NCBI RefSeq assembly: GCF_001399685.1
Contig: NZ_JTHN01000031.1
Location: forward strand, 1-53,890
Direction of reading: 5' to 3'
DNA length: 53,890 nucleotides
Origin: Paenibacillus sp. A3
GTDB taxonomy: Bacteria; Bacillota; Bacilli; Paenibacillales; NBRC-103111
Shown in pieces: positions 24,254-33,052 of this stretch. The notes beneath the pieces are model-generated. The model was given only the letters and a program-made list of their open reading frames with translations, had not been told where the DNA came from and did no database searches. The position numbers and the translations under genes were made by a program. The first letter of the stretch is position 1, and each line of letters begins with the position of its first letter.

Positions 24254-25669
24254 ATGGTCTGGATCATTTTGGCCCTCATCCTGTTCATTATTCAAATCGC
24301 AGCGGTCGTCATCTTTGAATTTTCGCGTCCGTATAAAGCGGTCACATGGATAGTCATTCTGTTTCTGTGTCCGCCGCTGGGGTTCCTGCTCTATTTTTTT
24401 GTCGGCAAAGAATACGCGTGCAAGCGTCTCATGAACCGGGAAGACCGGATGCTACTGGAGCAAATCAAAGAAGAACTGTCTGACCGTTGCGGGTGTGAAA
24501 CGAAGCAGGGAAGGCGGCTCAACGTCAAGCCTAAAGACAGGGTGCATGCGATGCTGGAAAACGCGGCGGCAATCCCCGTTACGGCCGGTAACGAAACGAT
24601 TGTGTACGCGGAAGGGACGCAGGCCTTTGAAGACATGTTGAAAGATATTGCGATGGCCAAGCGCCATATTCATATCGAATCTTACATCATTCGTGACGAC
24701 CAACTCGGAATTCGTTTTCAGCAGCTGCTGATCCGTAAGGCGCAGGAAGGGGTGAACGTGCGGCTGTTGTATGACGGAATCGGCTGCCACCGGTTGCGAA
24801 AGTCTTATATCCACCGCCTTAAGGATGCCGGTGTGAAGGTCCAATGTTTTTTTCCTCCATTACTCTCTTTAGTCAATAGGCACATCAACTTCCGCAATCA
24901 CCGGAAAATCATCGTCGTAGACGGGAAGATCGGGTATTTCGGCGGTTTAAACATAGGGGATGAATATGTTGGAAAAGATTCAAAAGTGGGTTATTGGCGG
25001 GATACGCATTTTCGCATCGAGGGCGATGCCGTATTATGGATCCAATATACGTTTTTGATCGATTGGTTTCTTATCAAAGGAGAGCTCTTGAGCGATCCGG
25101 ACTACTACCCGGTTCAGGAAAAGAAAGGGAACGAACGGGTGCAGATCGTCAAAAGCGGACCGGACGAAACAAGCATGCTTGAGCTTATTTTTTCCTGCAT
25201 CGTTTCGGCCAAGAAAAGAATTTATATCGCAACGCCGTACTTCGTACCGGACCCCGGCTTATTGTTTGCACTGAAAACAGCCGCTGCCGGCAAAATTGAC
25301 GTCCGTATCATCTTGCCTGCCGTCCCCGATCACCAAATTGTGCATTGGGCATCGTTGTCCTACGTAAAAGAATTGTTGCAGTCGGGGGGCCGCTTTTATT
25401 TCTACGAGAAAGGGTTCATCCATGCGAAGGTCATTATAGCCGATGATTTGGCGTTCTCCGGCTCCGCGAACATGGACATTCGCAGCTTTTGCGGCCAATT
25501 TGAACTTGGAGCTGTCTTTTTTGACGGGAGAATCGTGGACCGTTTGGTTCGCGATTTTGTCAGGGATCTGGGCGCGAGCCGGCAAATTCTGCTGCCACAG
25601 TTTGAGAGACGGTCGAAATTGCAAAAATGCAAAGAAACGTTTGCCCGTCTGCTTTCCCCCTTGTTTTAG
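24254..25669 (+). CDS. cls: Cardiolipin synthase (phospholipase D superfamily), copy 1
   Basis: A 471-residue membrane enzyme that joins two phosphatidylglycerols to cardiolipin and glycerol. Two N-terminal transmembrane helices (residues about 2-24 and 31-50, with PPLGFLLYFFVGKEY) are followed by two HKD catalytic motifs: NHRKIIVVDG with His216 and FIHAKVIIADD with His390. GLNIGDEY and GSANMDIRSF are further family markers. The frame is open far upstream, but GGGAGGTG lies just before ATG 24254, which gives the normal family length. A terminator separates it from the dehydratase operon. It is convergent, 43 bases apart, with a second cls gene of the same architecture. Confidence 0.93.
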   Translation: MVWIILALILFIIQIAAVVIFEFSRPYKAVTWIVILFLCPPLGFLLYFFVGKEYACKRLMNREDRMLLEQIKEELSDRCGCETKQGRRLNVKPKDRVHAMLENAAAIPVTAGNETIVYAEGTQAFEDMLKDIAMAKRHIHIESYIIRDDQLGIRFQQLLIRKAQEGVNVRLLYDGIGCHRLRKSYIHRLKDAGVKVQCFFPPLLSLVNRHINFRNHRKIIVVDGKIGYFGGLNIGDEYVGKDSKVGYWRDTHFRIEGDAVLWIQYTFLIDWFLIKGELLSDPDYYPVQEKKGNERVQIVKSGPDETSMLELIFSCIVSAKKRIYIATPYFVPDPGLLFALKTAAAGKIDVRIILPAVPDHQIVHWASLSYVKELLQSGGRFYFYEKGFIHAKVIIADDLAFSGSANMDIRSFCGQFELGAVFFDGRIVDRLVRDFVRDLGASRQILLPQFERRSKLQKCKETFARLLSPLF

Positions 25670-25712
25670 GGGCCTGCGAAAGATGACGACAAGAGCAGGC
25701 CTCCTGCTTGCA

Positions 25713-27131
25713 TCAAAATAACGGCGAGAGCGCCCGGGCAAGAGACTCTTTTATTTTCTGGATTACATGCCGTTTACGGAATTCCGCGAGCAAGATCTCC
25801 GAACTTGCCTGTAAGTCCCGCTCGAAATCTTCCTCGAAGCGATGAACGACCTTGCGGTCAAAAAAAACGGCATGGACTTCGAATTGGTCATAAAAGCTGC
25901 GCATATCCATATTAGCCGTGCCGCAGCAAGCCAAGTCATCGACAATCATCACTTTGGCATGAATGAACCCTTTGTCATACTGAAAAAAACGAACTCCCGC
26001 CTCAAGCAGCTCTTGGACAAAGGATAAAGTCGCCCATTGCACAATTTTGGAGTCGGAAACCGCCGGAATAATGATACGAACGTCAACTCCGCTCGTCGCA
26101 GCCGTCTTTAAGGCCATCAAAATGCTCGGATCGGGAATAAAATAAGGCGTCTCCATATAGATCCGTTCCCTTGCCGAAACGATGCAAGAGAAAAACACTT
26201 CCAGTATCGTATCTCTATGCCCATCCGGGCCGCTTTTAATGATTTGCACCATCTCTCTCCCCGATGAACCGGCCATTGGAAAATAATTGGATCCGGTTAA
26301 TGCTGCTCCTTTGACATAGAACCAATCGGTTACAAATGTATACTGGAGCCATAGCACCGCATCGCCTTTCACGCTTAGGTGAGTATCGCGCCAGAACCCA
26401 AGATTCGAGTCTTTCCCCAGATATTCGTCCCCAATATTCAAGCCGCCGAAGAAGCAAATTTTTCCGTCGACGACCAAGATTTTTCGATGATTGCGGTAAT
26501 TGAGGCGCCTGTCGATGAATGCCCTCCATAAGGGGGAAAAGCATCCCGTCTCGACACCGGCGTCATGCAGTTGTGTCAAATACTTCTCTTTCAATTGATG
26601 GCTGCCGATCCCGTCATAAAGAAGGCGTACCTCGACCCCTTGTTTTGCTTTTTCAATCATCAATTGCTGAAAGCGAGTGCCGATATGGTCATCGCGGACA
26701 ATGTAAAACTCGATGTGGATATGGTCCCTTGCCGCGCTCATCGCTTCCAACATGGCTTCAAAGGCGTGAGCGCCATCAGGGAATACGCTTGTCTCATTGT
26801 GAACGGTGATTGGGGCAGACGGTATGTTTTGGAGTGAAGCAAGCAGACCTTTCTGATGCCCAATCGATTCATTTAGCGTTTCTTCCGCAGCCCGCTTCCT
26901 GCAATGAGCCAACAAGTCCGTCTTGATTCGTTCCAAATGTGTACTTGTATATTTCGGTCGGGAGGAATATTTTTTCGCGATAAAAAAATACAACGGAATT
27001 CCGATGAGTGGGAAAAAAAACTGAATGATAGTCCACGCAATAGCTTTTTGAGGACGATGGTGTTCGATGATGACAATCAGTGCAATCTGAATGATAAATA
27101 GCAGAAGTAATCCCATTATGATCCACAGCAA
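25713..27131 (-). CDS. cls: Cardiolipin synthase (phospholipase D superfamily), copy 2
   Basis: Paralogue of the facing gene, about 472 residues, with the same order: two N-terminal helices (LLLLFIIQIALIVII and FFFPLIGIPLYFFIAKKY), HKD motif 1 in NHRKILVVDG, HKD motif 2 in FIHAKVMIVDD, plus GLNIGDEY and GTANMDMRSF. The start is unsure. The frame runs up to a TTG at 27176. TTG 27131, directly before LWIIMGLLLL, has AGGCAGG upstream and gives the family's normal N-terminus. ATG 27116 is also possible. The two copies are clearly diverged and tail to tail, so this is an old duplication. Different expression during stress or sporulation is a usual reason for several cls genes, but nothing here shows it. 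Confidence 0.92.
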   Translation of the reverse strand: MLWIIMGLLLLFIIQIALIVIIEHHRPQKAIAWTIIQFFFPLIGIPLYFFIAKKYSSRPKYTSTHLERIKTDLLAHCRKRAAEETLNESIGHQKGLLASLQNIPSAPITVHNETSVFPDGAHAFEAMLEAMSAARDHIHIEFYIVRDDHIGTRFQQLMIEKAKQGVEVRLLYDGIGSHQLKEKYLTQLHDAGVETGCFSPLWRAFIDRRLNYRNHRKILVVDGKICFFGGLNIGDEYLGKDSNLGFWRDTHLSVKGDAVLWLQYTFVTDWFYVKGAALTGSNYFPMAGSSGREMVQIIKSGPDGHRDTILEVFFSCIVSARERIYMETPYFIPDPSILMALKTAATSGVDVRIIIPAVSDSKIVQWATLSFVQELLEAGVRFFQYDKGFIHAKVMIVDDLACCGTANMDMRSFYDQFEVHAVFFDRKVVHRFEEDFERDLQASSEILLAEFRKRHVIQKIKESLARALSPLF

Positions 27132-27176
27132 ATTTTTAGCCTGCCTTATCTTGAATATAATGAGTATTTTTCCCAA

Positions 27177-27382
27177 AAGGGTATGAAAGAATGCATCTTT
27201 CTCAGTTGCATAGAATGAGTTTTAACCGCTTTTTTTGGAAATTGTTGTCGATTAGTTACCCCAGCATCCGCTAACGGATTGGAGTTGTCCCAACGACGCC
27301 CTTCTTTTACCCATAGAAAGTCCTTGAGAACCCCGTACCCTTTCGTTGGAAGTACGGCATTGAAGTATAGCTTAATGTTTCG
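27177..27382 (-). other. Intergenic stretch with a coding-like minus-strand remnant
   Basis: Between the second cls gene and the sensor kinase, 27177-27720 holds no intact gene. On the minus strand one frame from about 27382 encodes a protein-like string (LYFNAVLPTKGYGVLKDF, then LWVKEGRRWDN) that runs into the cls start region and stops at 27146. It has no start codon with a ribosome site. I do not recognise it. A short plus-strand string (ISKGYLLEYRFYDEQ, about 27434-27480) also looks coding but is open at neither end. Confidence 0.25.
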
Positions 27383-27530
27383 TTATTTCAGGATCTTACT
27401 ACTAGACGAAGTGAAGAGATCGCGCGAGGAATGGGACTCATAAGCAAAGGTTATTTGCTGGAATATAGATTTTATGACGAACAGCTGGTTTATAAGTCGA
27501 CTTTAAGAAATGCAAATCGAGTATTAAACA

Positions 27531-27560
27531 AAAAGCTGGCCCTAAACGGAGCCAGCTTTT
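27531..27560. terminator. Perfect 10-bp hairpin, bidirectional terminator
   Basis: AAAAGCTGGC (27531-27540) and GCCAGCTTTT (27551-27560) pair perfectly with a 10-base loop. T-runs result in both directions. It lies directly downstream of the minus-strand scrap at 27566-27679 and insulates the kinase operon. Confidence 0.8.
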
Positions 27561-27565
27561 TAAAT

Positions 27566-27679
27566 TCAAGGCCTGACCGCCACCCCATCCCTCAGCACGT
27601 AAACATCAGTCATCAAAGAAGCAAAATTCGTCAGTTGCTGTATACCTCGCTTAACCTTATAATGTTCGGATAATACATC
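27566..27679 (-). pseudogene. C-terminal scrap of an unidentified protein
   Basis: The minus-strand frame from an upstream stop codon (27680-27682) encodes about 37 residues containing HYKVKRGIQQLTNFASLM and VYVLRDGVAVRP before its own stop. A terminator follows at the expected distance. It looks like the last codons of a lost gene; the family was not recognised. Confidence 0.3.
27635..27663 (+). promoter_or_regulatory. Candidate promoter of the sensor kinase gene
   Basis: TTGCTG (27635-27640), exactly 17 bases, then TATAAT (27658-27663), 60 bases before the GTG start. Confidence 0.5.
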
Positions 27680-27723
27680 TTACGAATCCGTTTATTACGC
27701 GGAACTACTGGAGGAGAGAAGAA

Positions 27724-29496
27724 GTGCGTCTGAGGCAATCGTCGATTTATCTCAACCTGGTTCTAGCCTTCTTGCTGTCCATTATCCCCATGTACACATT
27801 AAGTCTGTATATCAGCTTGTCCGGTGCGGCAAGCGTCCGGGAGGAAATTACGAAATCGATGCAATCCCGGGTTCATTTCTACTTATCCTCGTTTGAAGCC
27901 GAATTGAGCAGGGTGATCAAATCCATGCGGGAGTTTATCAACGATGCGGATTTGTCCATGCTTAGTACTTTGTATACGAACATCCCCACCTATGAACGTT
28001 TTACTATGACGAATCGGCTGGAGAGCAAGCTGTTTCTCTTGAATAACTCCAGCCAATATATTGCGAGCTCGAAGCTATACATCCCCTCGATGGGCATTAC
28101 GATTCATGGAAGCGGTTACGAAGAGAAACCCATCCCGGATGAGGAAATTAGGGAGATTCGCTCTGTACAATACAACACGCTGTCGCCTTTTACGATGTTG
28201 GGCGACCGCCTTCTCATGGGCAGCCTGTTCCCTTTGGGTCTTAACGCCGCGCAATCGCCGACTTCGATCATTAAGGTGGAAATCCCTGTGCAAAGTCTGA
28301 GAAACGTACTTAAGCAAATTCCGCATACAGCGGAAGGAGGGGCCGTCCTATTCGCAAAAGATCAAGACTGGCATATCGCTTCCGACCAGGGAGAGAGAGA
28401 CCCCGCGCTTATTCAACAACTAAAGAAGCTGTGGGAGAACCAGGCCAACGATCAAAAGGCAGGCAGCGGCCGCTTCGAGATTGATAATCGGTTTTATCTC
28501 GTCACCTATGAACCATCCGAAATACTAGATGCAACGCTTCTGGTTTACGTGCCGGAGGAACAAATTCTTTATCCCATCAGTCACTACTTCGTCATGCTGA
28601 TCGTGCTGTCCATATTCTCGGTCGCTGTCATTATTTTATTCTCTTATTGGATTTACAGGATGCTCCATAAACCCCTGCGCGTGCTCGTATCCGCGTTTCG
28701 TCGTGTGGAGAACGGCTACATGGACATCTCGATCCCTCATCAGACGGCATTTGAATTCGGCTACTTGTACCGGCAATTCAATGCCATGCTCAGCCGACTG
28801 AATACGCTCATCCAGGAAGTGTATGAACAGAAGATTCGCAGCCAACGCGCAGAGCTGAAGCAACTGCAATCGCAGATCAATCCGCATTTTTTATACAATA
28901 GCTTTTTTGTCCTGAAGCGCATGATAGCGGCGGATGACAACAAGAACGCCATTCGCTTTGTCGAGCATCTCGGCAATTATTTTCAATACATCACTAGAAA
29001 TGCGGATGACGCGGTACCGCTGGAAGCGGAATGGCTGCACGCCCGTACGTATACGGACATTCAGATGGCCCGTTTCAGCAGGAGGCTGCGAACCGATTAT
29101 ATCGGCGAGCCGGGGCCGTATGGATCTGTGCACGTACCGAGGCTCATCATTCAGCCGCTGCTTGAGAATGCCCTCCAATACGGCCTGCCGAATAAGATTA
29201 AGGATGGCATCATCCGGGTTTCCTTTGCCGTCAAGCGGGGACTGATCTGTATCGCGGTTGAAGACAACGGCGAAGAATTGACGGACGAGCAGTTGAATAG
29301 GCTTCATGCCAAATTGAATGCACGCGATGAACAAATGGAGACGACGGGTTTGATCAATGTGCATCGGCGTCTGCAGCTCATGTTCGGAAACGATGCCGGC
29401 GTGCTGGTCAGCCGCAGCTCGCTTGGCGGGTTACGAACCGAGATTTGCATTCCGATGAAAGAGGAGGAGCCGAATGTATCGATTGCTGATCATTGA
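27724..29496 (+). CDS. Sensor histidine kinase of the YesM family
   Basis: A 590-residue membrane sensor. It has one helix at residues about 8-30, an extracellular sensing region to about 280, a second helix (VMLIVLSIFSVAVIILFSYW), a HAMP linker, and the His_kinase domain PF06580 with QINPHFLYNSF, where the phospho-accepting His is residue 388. The ATP-binding part has the N-box PLLENALQYG and the G-box DNG. Start GTG 27724 follows GGAGGAG. It overlaps the response regulator gene by 23 bases, so the pair is co-translated. Such YesM/YesN pairs usually sense an extracellular saccharide and switch on the sugar importer beside them, here the CUT1 set and mannoside enzymes. Confidence 0.93.
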   Translation: MRLRQSSIYLNLVLAFLLSIIPMYTLSLYISLSGAASVREEITKSMQSRVHFYLSSFEAELSRVIKSMREFINDADLSMLSTLYTNIPTYERFTMTNRLESKLFLLNNSSQYIASSKLYIPSMGITIHGSGYEEKPIPDEEIREIRSVQYNTLSPFTMLGDRLLMGSLFPLGLNAAQSPTSIIKVEIPVQSLRNVLKQIPHTAEGGAVLFAKDQDWHIASDQGERDPALIQQLKKLWENQANDQKAGSGRFEIDNRFYLVTYEPSEILDATLLVYVPEEQILYPISHYFVMLIVLSIFSVAVIILFSYWIYRMLHKPLRVLVSAFRRVENGYMDISIPHQTAFEFGYLYRQFNAMLSRLNTLIQEVYEQKIRSQRAELKQLQSQINPHFLYNSFFVLKRMIAADDNKNAIRFVEHLGNYFQYITRNADDAVPLEAEWLHARTYTDIQMARFSRRLRTDYIGEPGPYGSVHVPRLIIQPLLENALQYGLPNKIKDGIIRVSFAVKRGLICIAVEDNGEELTDEQLNRLHAKLNARDEQMETTGLINVHRRLQLMFGNDAGVLVSRSSLGGLRTEICIPMKEEEPNVSIADH

Positions 29497-31108
29497 CGAC
29501 GAAGATATGATTGTGGACGGGATGGCCGATTTGTTTCAAGAGCAAACCGACATGGAGCTGGAGGTGTACCGAGCCTACGACGTGCTGGAGGCGATTGAAT
29601 GGCTTGAGCAAACGAAGATTGATATTGTGCTATCTGACATTCAAATGCCCGGGTTATCCGGGCTTCAACTGCAGCAGCGAATTATAGAGTATTGGCCTCG
29701 CTGCAACGTTATTTTTCTAACCGGTTACAACGAATTCACCTACATCCACGAAGCGATGAGAAACGGGTCGTTCGATTACGTTCTTAAGACGGAAACGGAC
29801 AAGGTGATTCTCGAATCCGTCAAGAAAGCCATCGCGAAGCTGGATGAAGAGATGGAAATGCAAAGCGCGCTTCAGAAAACAACACAGCTGCTGCAGCGGG
29901 CGCTGCCTTACATTCAAAAAGAATATCTTCGCGATCTTCTTCAAGGAGAATCCTATGCGCTCGGCAGCATGGATCGTCAGTTTGCCCAGATGTCCATTTC
30001 CCTCCAACCCTCAAATCCGGTGCTATTGGTTGTAGGCCGTATCGATGAATGGACCGAGAACCTGAACGCATTCGACCGGGCGTTGATCCTTTATGCGGTG
30101 CATAATATTTCGGAGGAATTGCTAGGTGCTTCGACCCGTGTAGCTTTCACGGATTACGAACGGTTCCGCATGGTTTGGCTGATCCAACCGAAAACGGATG
30201 CCGAACATGGTTGGGAGCAGACGTATCGGTTCGTTCAAGGCACATTGGAGCAGCTCCAAAAGACGTGCAGGCAACTGCTCAAGATCAAGCTTTCTCTTAT
30301 CTCTGCCAGCCGATGCTGCGAGTGGGCGGAATTACCTGCCCGTTTCATCATGATCAAGCGTATGTTCGGCTACGGGCTTGGTTTGGGCGAAGAGCTATTA
30401 TTGACCGACCAGGCTTATGAGACGGAACATGGCCAACTTGAGCAGGTCAAAAGCCCCTTGCAGACCTATCTGTGGATCGACCTGAAAAACGATCTGGAGT
30501 CCGGACGGCGCGAAGCCTACTTCGCTTCTTTCGATGCGATGACCGCCTTGCTATCCGCTTCAGACGAGCAGACGGAAAAAGCCAGAACGGAGTGGTACTA
30601 CACGCTGGTCGCGATTTATATCTCCATTCTGAATTACAATTCCGTTCGCCGCATGGCAGCCGAGCAAATGGATTTGGATAAATTGACGAAGATGCAAGCC
30701 CATAGCCACTGGAGCTCGGCGTTTGACTATTTGCGCGAATTGGCGGAGGTCATATTTGCTCATCGATATGAGGGGCAGACGAACTCGGAAAATGACGTTA
30801 TTGCGAGGATCAAGAGCTATATAGGCAAAAATTTGAACGATGACCTGTCCTTGACGCGTCTAAGCGATATTGTGTCGCTCAATCCATCGTATTTGTCGAG
30901 ACTGTACAAGCATCATACAGGGGAGGCGCTTACGGAGACGATCAAGCAAGCCAGGCTGCAGAAGTCCAAGGAGCTGTTAAGACAGCCCGGCGTCCGGATA
31001 AACGAAATTTCCGAGCGGGTCGGTTTCTTGTCCGAGCGATCGTTTTACCGCTTCTTTAAGTCGATGACGAACTTAACCCCGCAGGATTATCGCGAGCTGC
31101 AAAAGTAA
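29474..31108 (+). CDS. Response regulator of the YesN family with AraC-type DNA-binding domain
   Basis: A 544-residue regulator. The receiver domain covers residues 1-120 with acidic pocket Asp8/Asp9, phospho-acceptor Asp55 in VLSDIQMPG, Thr in FLTGYNEF and Lys in YVLKTE. A long central linker follows, then two AraC helix-turn-helix motifs (about 445-540) with LSDIVSLNPSYLSRLYKHH and VGFLSERSFYRFFKSMT. Activated by the overlapping sensor kinase, it should stimulate transcription of the sugar-uptake genes that start 111 bases downstream. The DNA site is not evident. A consensus -10 TATAAT lies at 31164-31169, between this gene and the binding-protein gene, without a good -35, as expected for an activator-dependent promoter. 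Confidence 0.93.
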   Translation: MYRLLIIDDEDMIVDGMADLFQEQTDMELEVYRAYDVLEAIEWLEQTKIDIVLSDIQMPGLSGLQLQQRIIEYWPRCNVIFLTGYNEFTYIHEAMRNGSFDYVLKTETDKVILESVKKAIAKLDEEMEMQSALQKTTQLLQRALPYIQKEYLRDLLQGESYALGSMDRQFAQMSISLQPSNPVLLVVGRIDEWTENLNAFDRALILYAVHNISEELLGASTRVAFTDYERFRMVWLIQPKTDAEHGWEQTYRFVQGTLEQLQKTCRQLLKIKLSLISASRCCEWAELPARFIMIKRMFGYGLGLGEELLLTDQAYETEHGQLEQVKSPLQTYLWIDLKNDLESGRREAYFASFDAMTALLSASDEQTEKARTEWYYTLVAIYISILNYNSVRRMAAEQMDLDKLTKMQAHSHWSSAFDYLRELAEVIFAHRYEGQTNSENDVIARIKSYIGKNLNDDLSLTRLSDIVSLNPSYLSRLYKHHTGEALTETIKQARLQKSKELLRQPGVRINEISERVGFLSERSFYRFFKSMTNLTPQDYRELQK

Positions 31109-31163
31109 ATATCGGTCACGACAAGTATAAAGCCGTCAGTAGATAGCGCCCGATTTTTCCTCC

Positions 31164-31169
31164 TATAAT
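31164..31169 (+). promoter_or_regulatory. Candidate -10 of the sugar-uptake operon
   Basis: TATAAT lies 50 bases before the lipoprotein start. The bases 17-18 upstream do not resemble TTGACA, which fits an activator-dependent promoter controlled by the YesN-type regulator. No operator could be defined. Confidence 0.35.
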
Positions 31170-31219
31170 ACAGAGGAACGGAGCATCGCAATCATTTTAC
31201 AACAAGGGGGAAGTTGGTT

Positions 31220-32923
31220 TTGAACAATCGAAAGTATGCATCTGCTGTCGTTGGTTGCTTCTCGAGTGTCGCCCTGCTCACTGCGGCTTGCAGCAATTCA
31301 GGCAATTCGCCTGCGAACAGTCCGTCTTCAACCGATAGCAAGAATCCATCGGCAGCAGCAGCTGCCGCGGGTCCGCTCGGGAAATACAGCCCTCCGATTG
31401 ACGTCAGGGCAGTACGCGGAATTAACGGAAGCTTCAAGTTCCCGCAGGGAGAGGACATTAGCAATAACCTTTGGGCGAAGACGTACAAGGAAGAGTACGG
31501 TATCAATCTGACTTATGATTGGGTCGCGGACAATTCAGGGGGAAATGAGAGCGCCTACAACAAAAAGCTGAACCTCATGATCGCTTCCGGGCAGCTGCCG
31601 GATATTGTGGCTGTGAACTCCAAACAGTTCAAACAGCTGGCGGAGGACGGGAAGCTGGCAGATCTGACGGAAGCGTTCGAGAAATTCGCCACCCCTTACA
31701 CGAAGGACGTGGCCAAGCAGGATGGCGGTATGGCTATGAGCTCCGCAACGATCAACGGCAAGCTGCTGGCGATCCCGGGGTTTAACGGAAACATCACCAA
31801 TGCCAATGTAGTTTGGATTCGATCGGATTGGATGAAGAAGCTGAATCTGCACGAACCCAAAACGATGCAGGATTTGTTCGCGATTATGGAAGCATTCGCC
31901 ACCAAAGATCCGAACGGCGATGGCGGCAAAGGCGTCATCGGATTGGCCGCGAACAAGAACATTTACGACGGTTTCGCCGATTTGCTCGGTTTCTTCAACG
32001 GGTATCATGCGTATCCGAACGGCATGTGGATTAAAGATAATGCCGGTCAACTCGTATACGGAGGCATCCAAAAAGAGATGAAGCCGGCCCTCGCGAAACT
32101 GCAGGAGCTGTATAAATCCGGGTTGATCGACAAGGAATTCGGCGCCAAGGACGCGGCCAAGGAAGCGGAGCTGCTCGGACAAAACAAGCTGGGCATTACG
32201 TTCGGGGCCAATTCGAACCCATATTATCCGTTCGACGATGCGCGTAAGCGAAATCCGGAGATGGACTGGAAAGCGTATCCGATCCCTTCGATTGACGATA
32301 AACCGGCGCGGCCGGCTGTTGGCTTCCCGATCAGCACCTACTATGTTGTGAATAAAAATTTCAAGCATCCCGAAGTGGTCGTCAAAATGTTTAATGCGAA
32401 TTTCGAAAAGTTTTTCGGGAAAACGGGCGATTGGAACACTTGGGGTGTGACGAAGGATCGTTTGGAAGCGTTCAAGTGGCCGTTCGTGTATGGCTTCCCG
32501 CCGGATAAGGATGTTCCCGGGCGCTATGAGGCGTTGAAAAAAGCGATCGAAACGAATGATCCATCCGCAATGAACGGTGAGCAAAAAGCGGACTTCGACG
32601 CTTATCAGGCATATAAGAATGGCGACCAAACGAAGTGGGCGACGGTTCGGCAAGCAGGTCCGACAGACTCCTCCTTCGCCGTCCTGAATCATTATAAACA
32701 AAATAATCTGTTGTATACGAATGAATATCGCTCAAGTTTGCAGACGGATACGATGACTTTGAAATGGTCGACATTGTTGAACCTGGAGAAAGAAATGATC
32801 ACGAAAATTATCCTGGGCGCATCGTTAGACGAATTCGATAAATTTGTAGAAAACTGGAAAAAATCCGGCGGCGACCAAATTACGAAGGAAGTTAACGATT
32901 GGGCTGCAAACTCCAAAAAGTAA
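31220..32923 (+). CDS. Extracellular sugar-binding lipoprotein (LplA/YtcQ type, CUT1)
   Basis: A 567-residue solute-binding protein. The lipobox LTAAC predicts lipid attachment at Cys24. The mature protein is of the large LplA/YtcQ type of family 1 binding proteins common in Paenibacillus. Start TTG 31220 is chosen because AAGGGGG lies nine bases upstream; TTG 31214 is too close to it. A calcium-loop-like segment DPNGDGGKG is visible, as in related proteins. It delivers a saccharide to the two permeases downstream. No ATPase gene is present, as is normal for this group, which shares an MsmK-type ATPase encoded elsewhere. A stable hairpin separates it from the permeases. Confidence 0.92.
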   Translation: MNNRKYASAVVGCFSSVALLTAACSNSGNSPANSPSSTDSKNPSAAAAAAGPLGKYSPPIDVRAVRGINGSFKFPQGEDISNNLWAKTYKEEYGINLTYDWVADNSGGNESAYNKKLNLMIASGQLPDIVAVNSKQFKQLAEDGKLADLTEAFEKFATPYTKDVAKQDGGMAMSSATINGKLLAIPGFNGNITNANVVWIRSDWMKKLNLHEPKTMQDLFAIMEAFATKDPNGDGGKGVIGLAANKNIYDGFADLLGFFNGYHAYPNGMWIKDNAGQLVYGGIQKEMKPALAKLQELYKSGLIDKEFGAKDAAKEAELLGQNKLGITFGANSNPYYPFDDARKRNPEMDWKAYPIPSIDDKPARPAVGFPISTYYVVNKNFKHPEVVVKMFNANFEKFFGKTGDWNTWGVTKDRLEAFKWPFVYGFPPDKDVPGRYEALKKAIETNDPSAMNGEQKADFDAYQAYKNGDQTKWATVRQAGPTDSSFAVLNHYKQNNLLYTNEYRSSLQTDTMTLKWSTLLNLEKEMITKIILGASLDEFDKFVENWKKSGGDQITKEVNDWAANSKK

Positions 32924-32970
32924 CACGTCGCAAAGAATAAGGGTAAAGATGCGTTCCACGCTTTTCCCTC

Positions 32971-33023
32971 TCCCCGCAAAGCACCTGACGAACTTCCGAG
33001 TTTAAAGCTTCACTTTGCGGGGA
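32971..33023 (+). promoter_or_regulatory. Stable intercistronic hairpin between binding protein and permease
   Basis: TCCCCGCAAAG (32971-32981) and CTTTGCGGGGA (33013-33023) form a perfect 11-bp stem, 47 bases after the lipoprotein stop and 29 bases before the permease start. No strong T-run follows. Such elements let the binding protein be made in excess by protecting or partly ending its mRNA. Confidence 0.65.
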
Positions 33024-33052
33024 CATTTTATGACCGGACGGTGGGATGGTAG

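Noticed and set aside
25671-25701. GGCCTGC/GCAGGCC inverted repeat between the two cls genes as a terminator
   Set aside because: The stem is only 7 bp with a long loop and no T-run in either direction.
27431-27673. 80-residue plus-strand open frame
   Set aside because: It runs straight through a perfect terminator hairpin and has no ribosome site.
31535-32701. 388-residue minus-strand open frame opposite the sugar-binding lipoprotein gene
   Set aside because: Reverse-strand shadow; Arg/Ile/Phe-rich without domain features.
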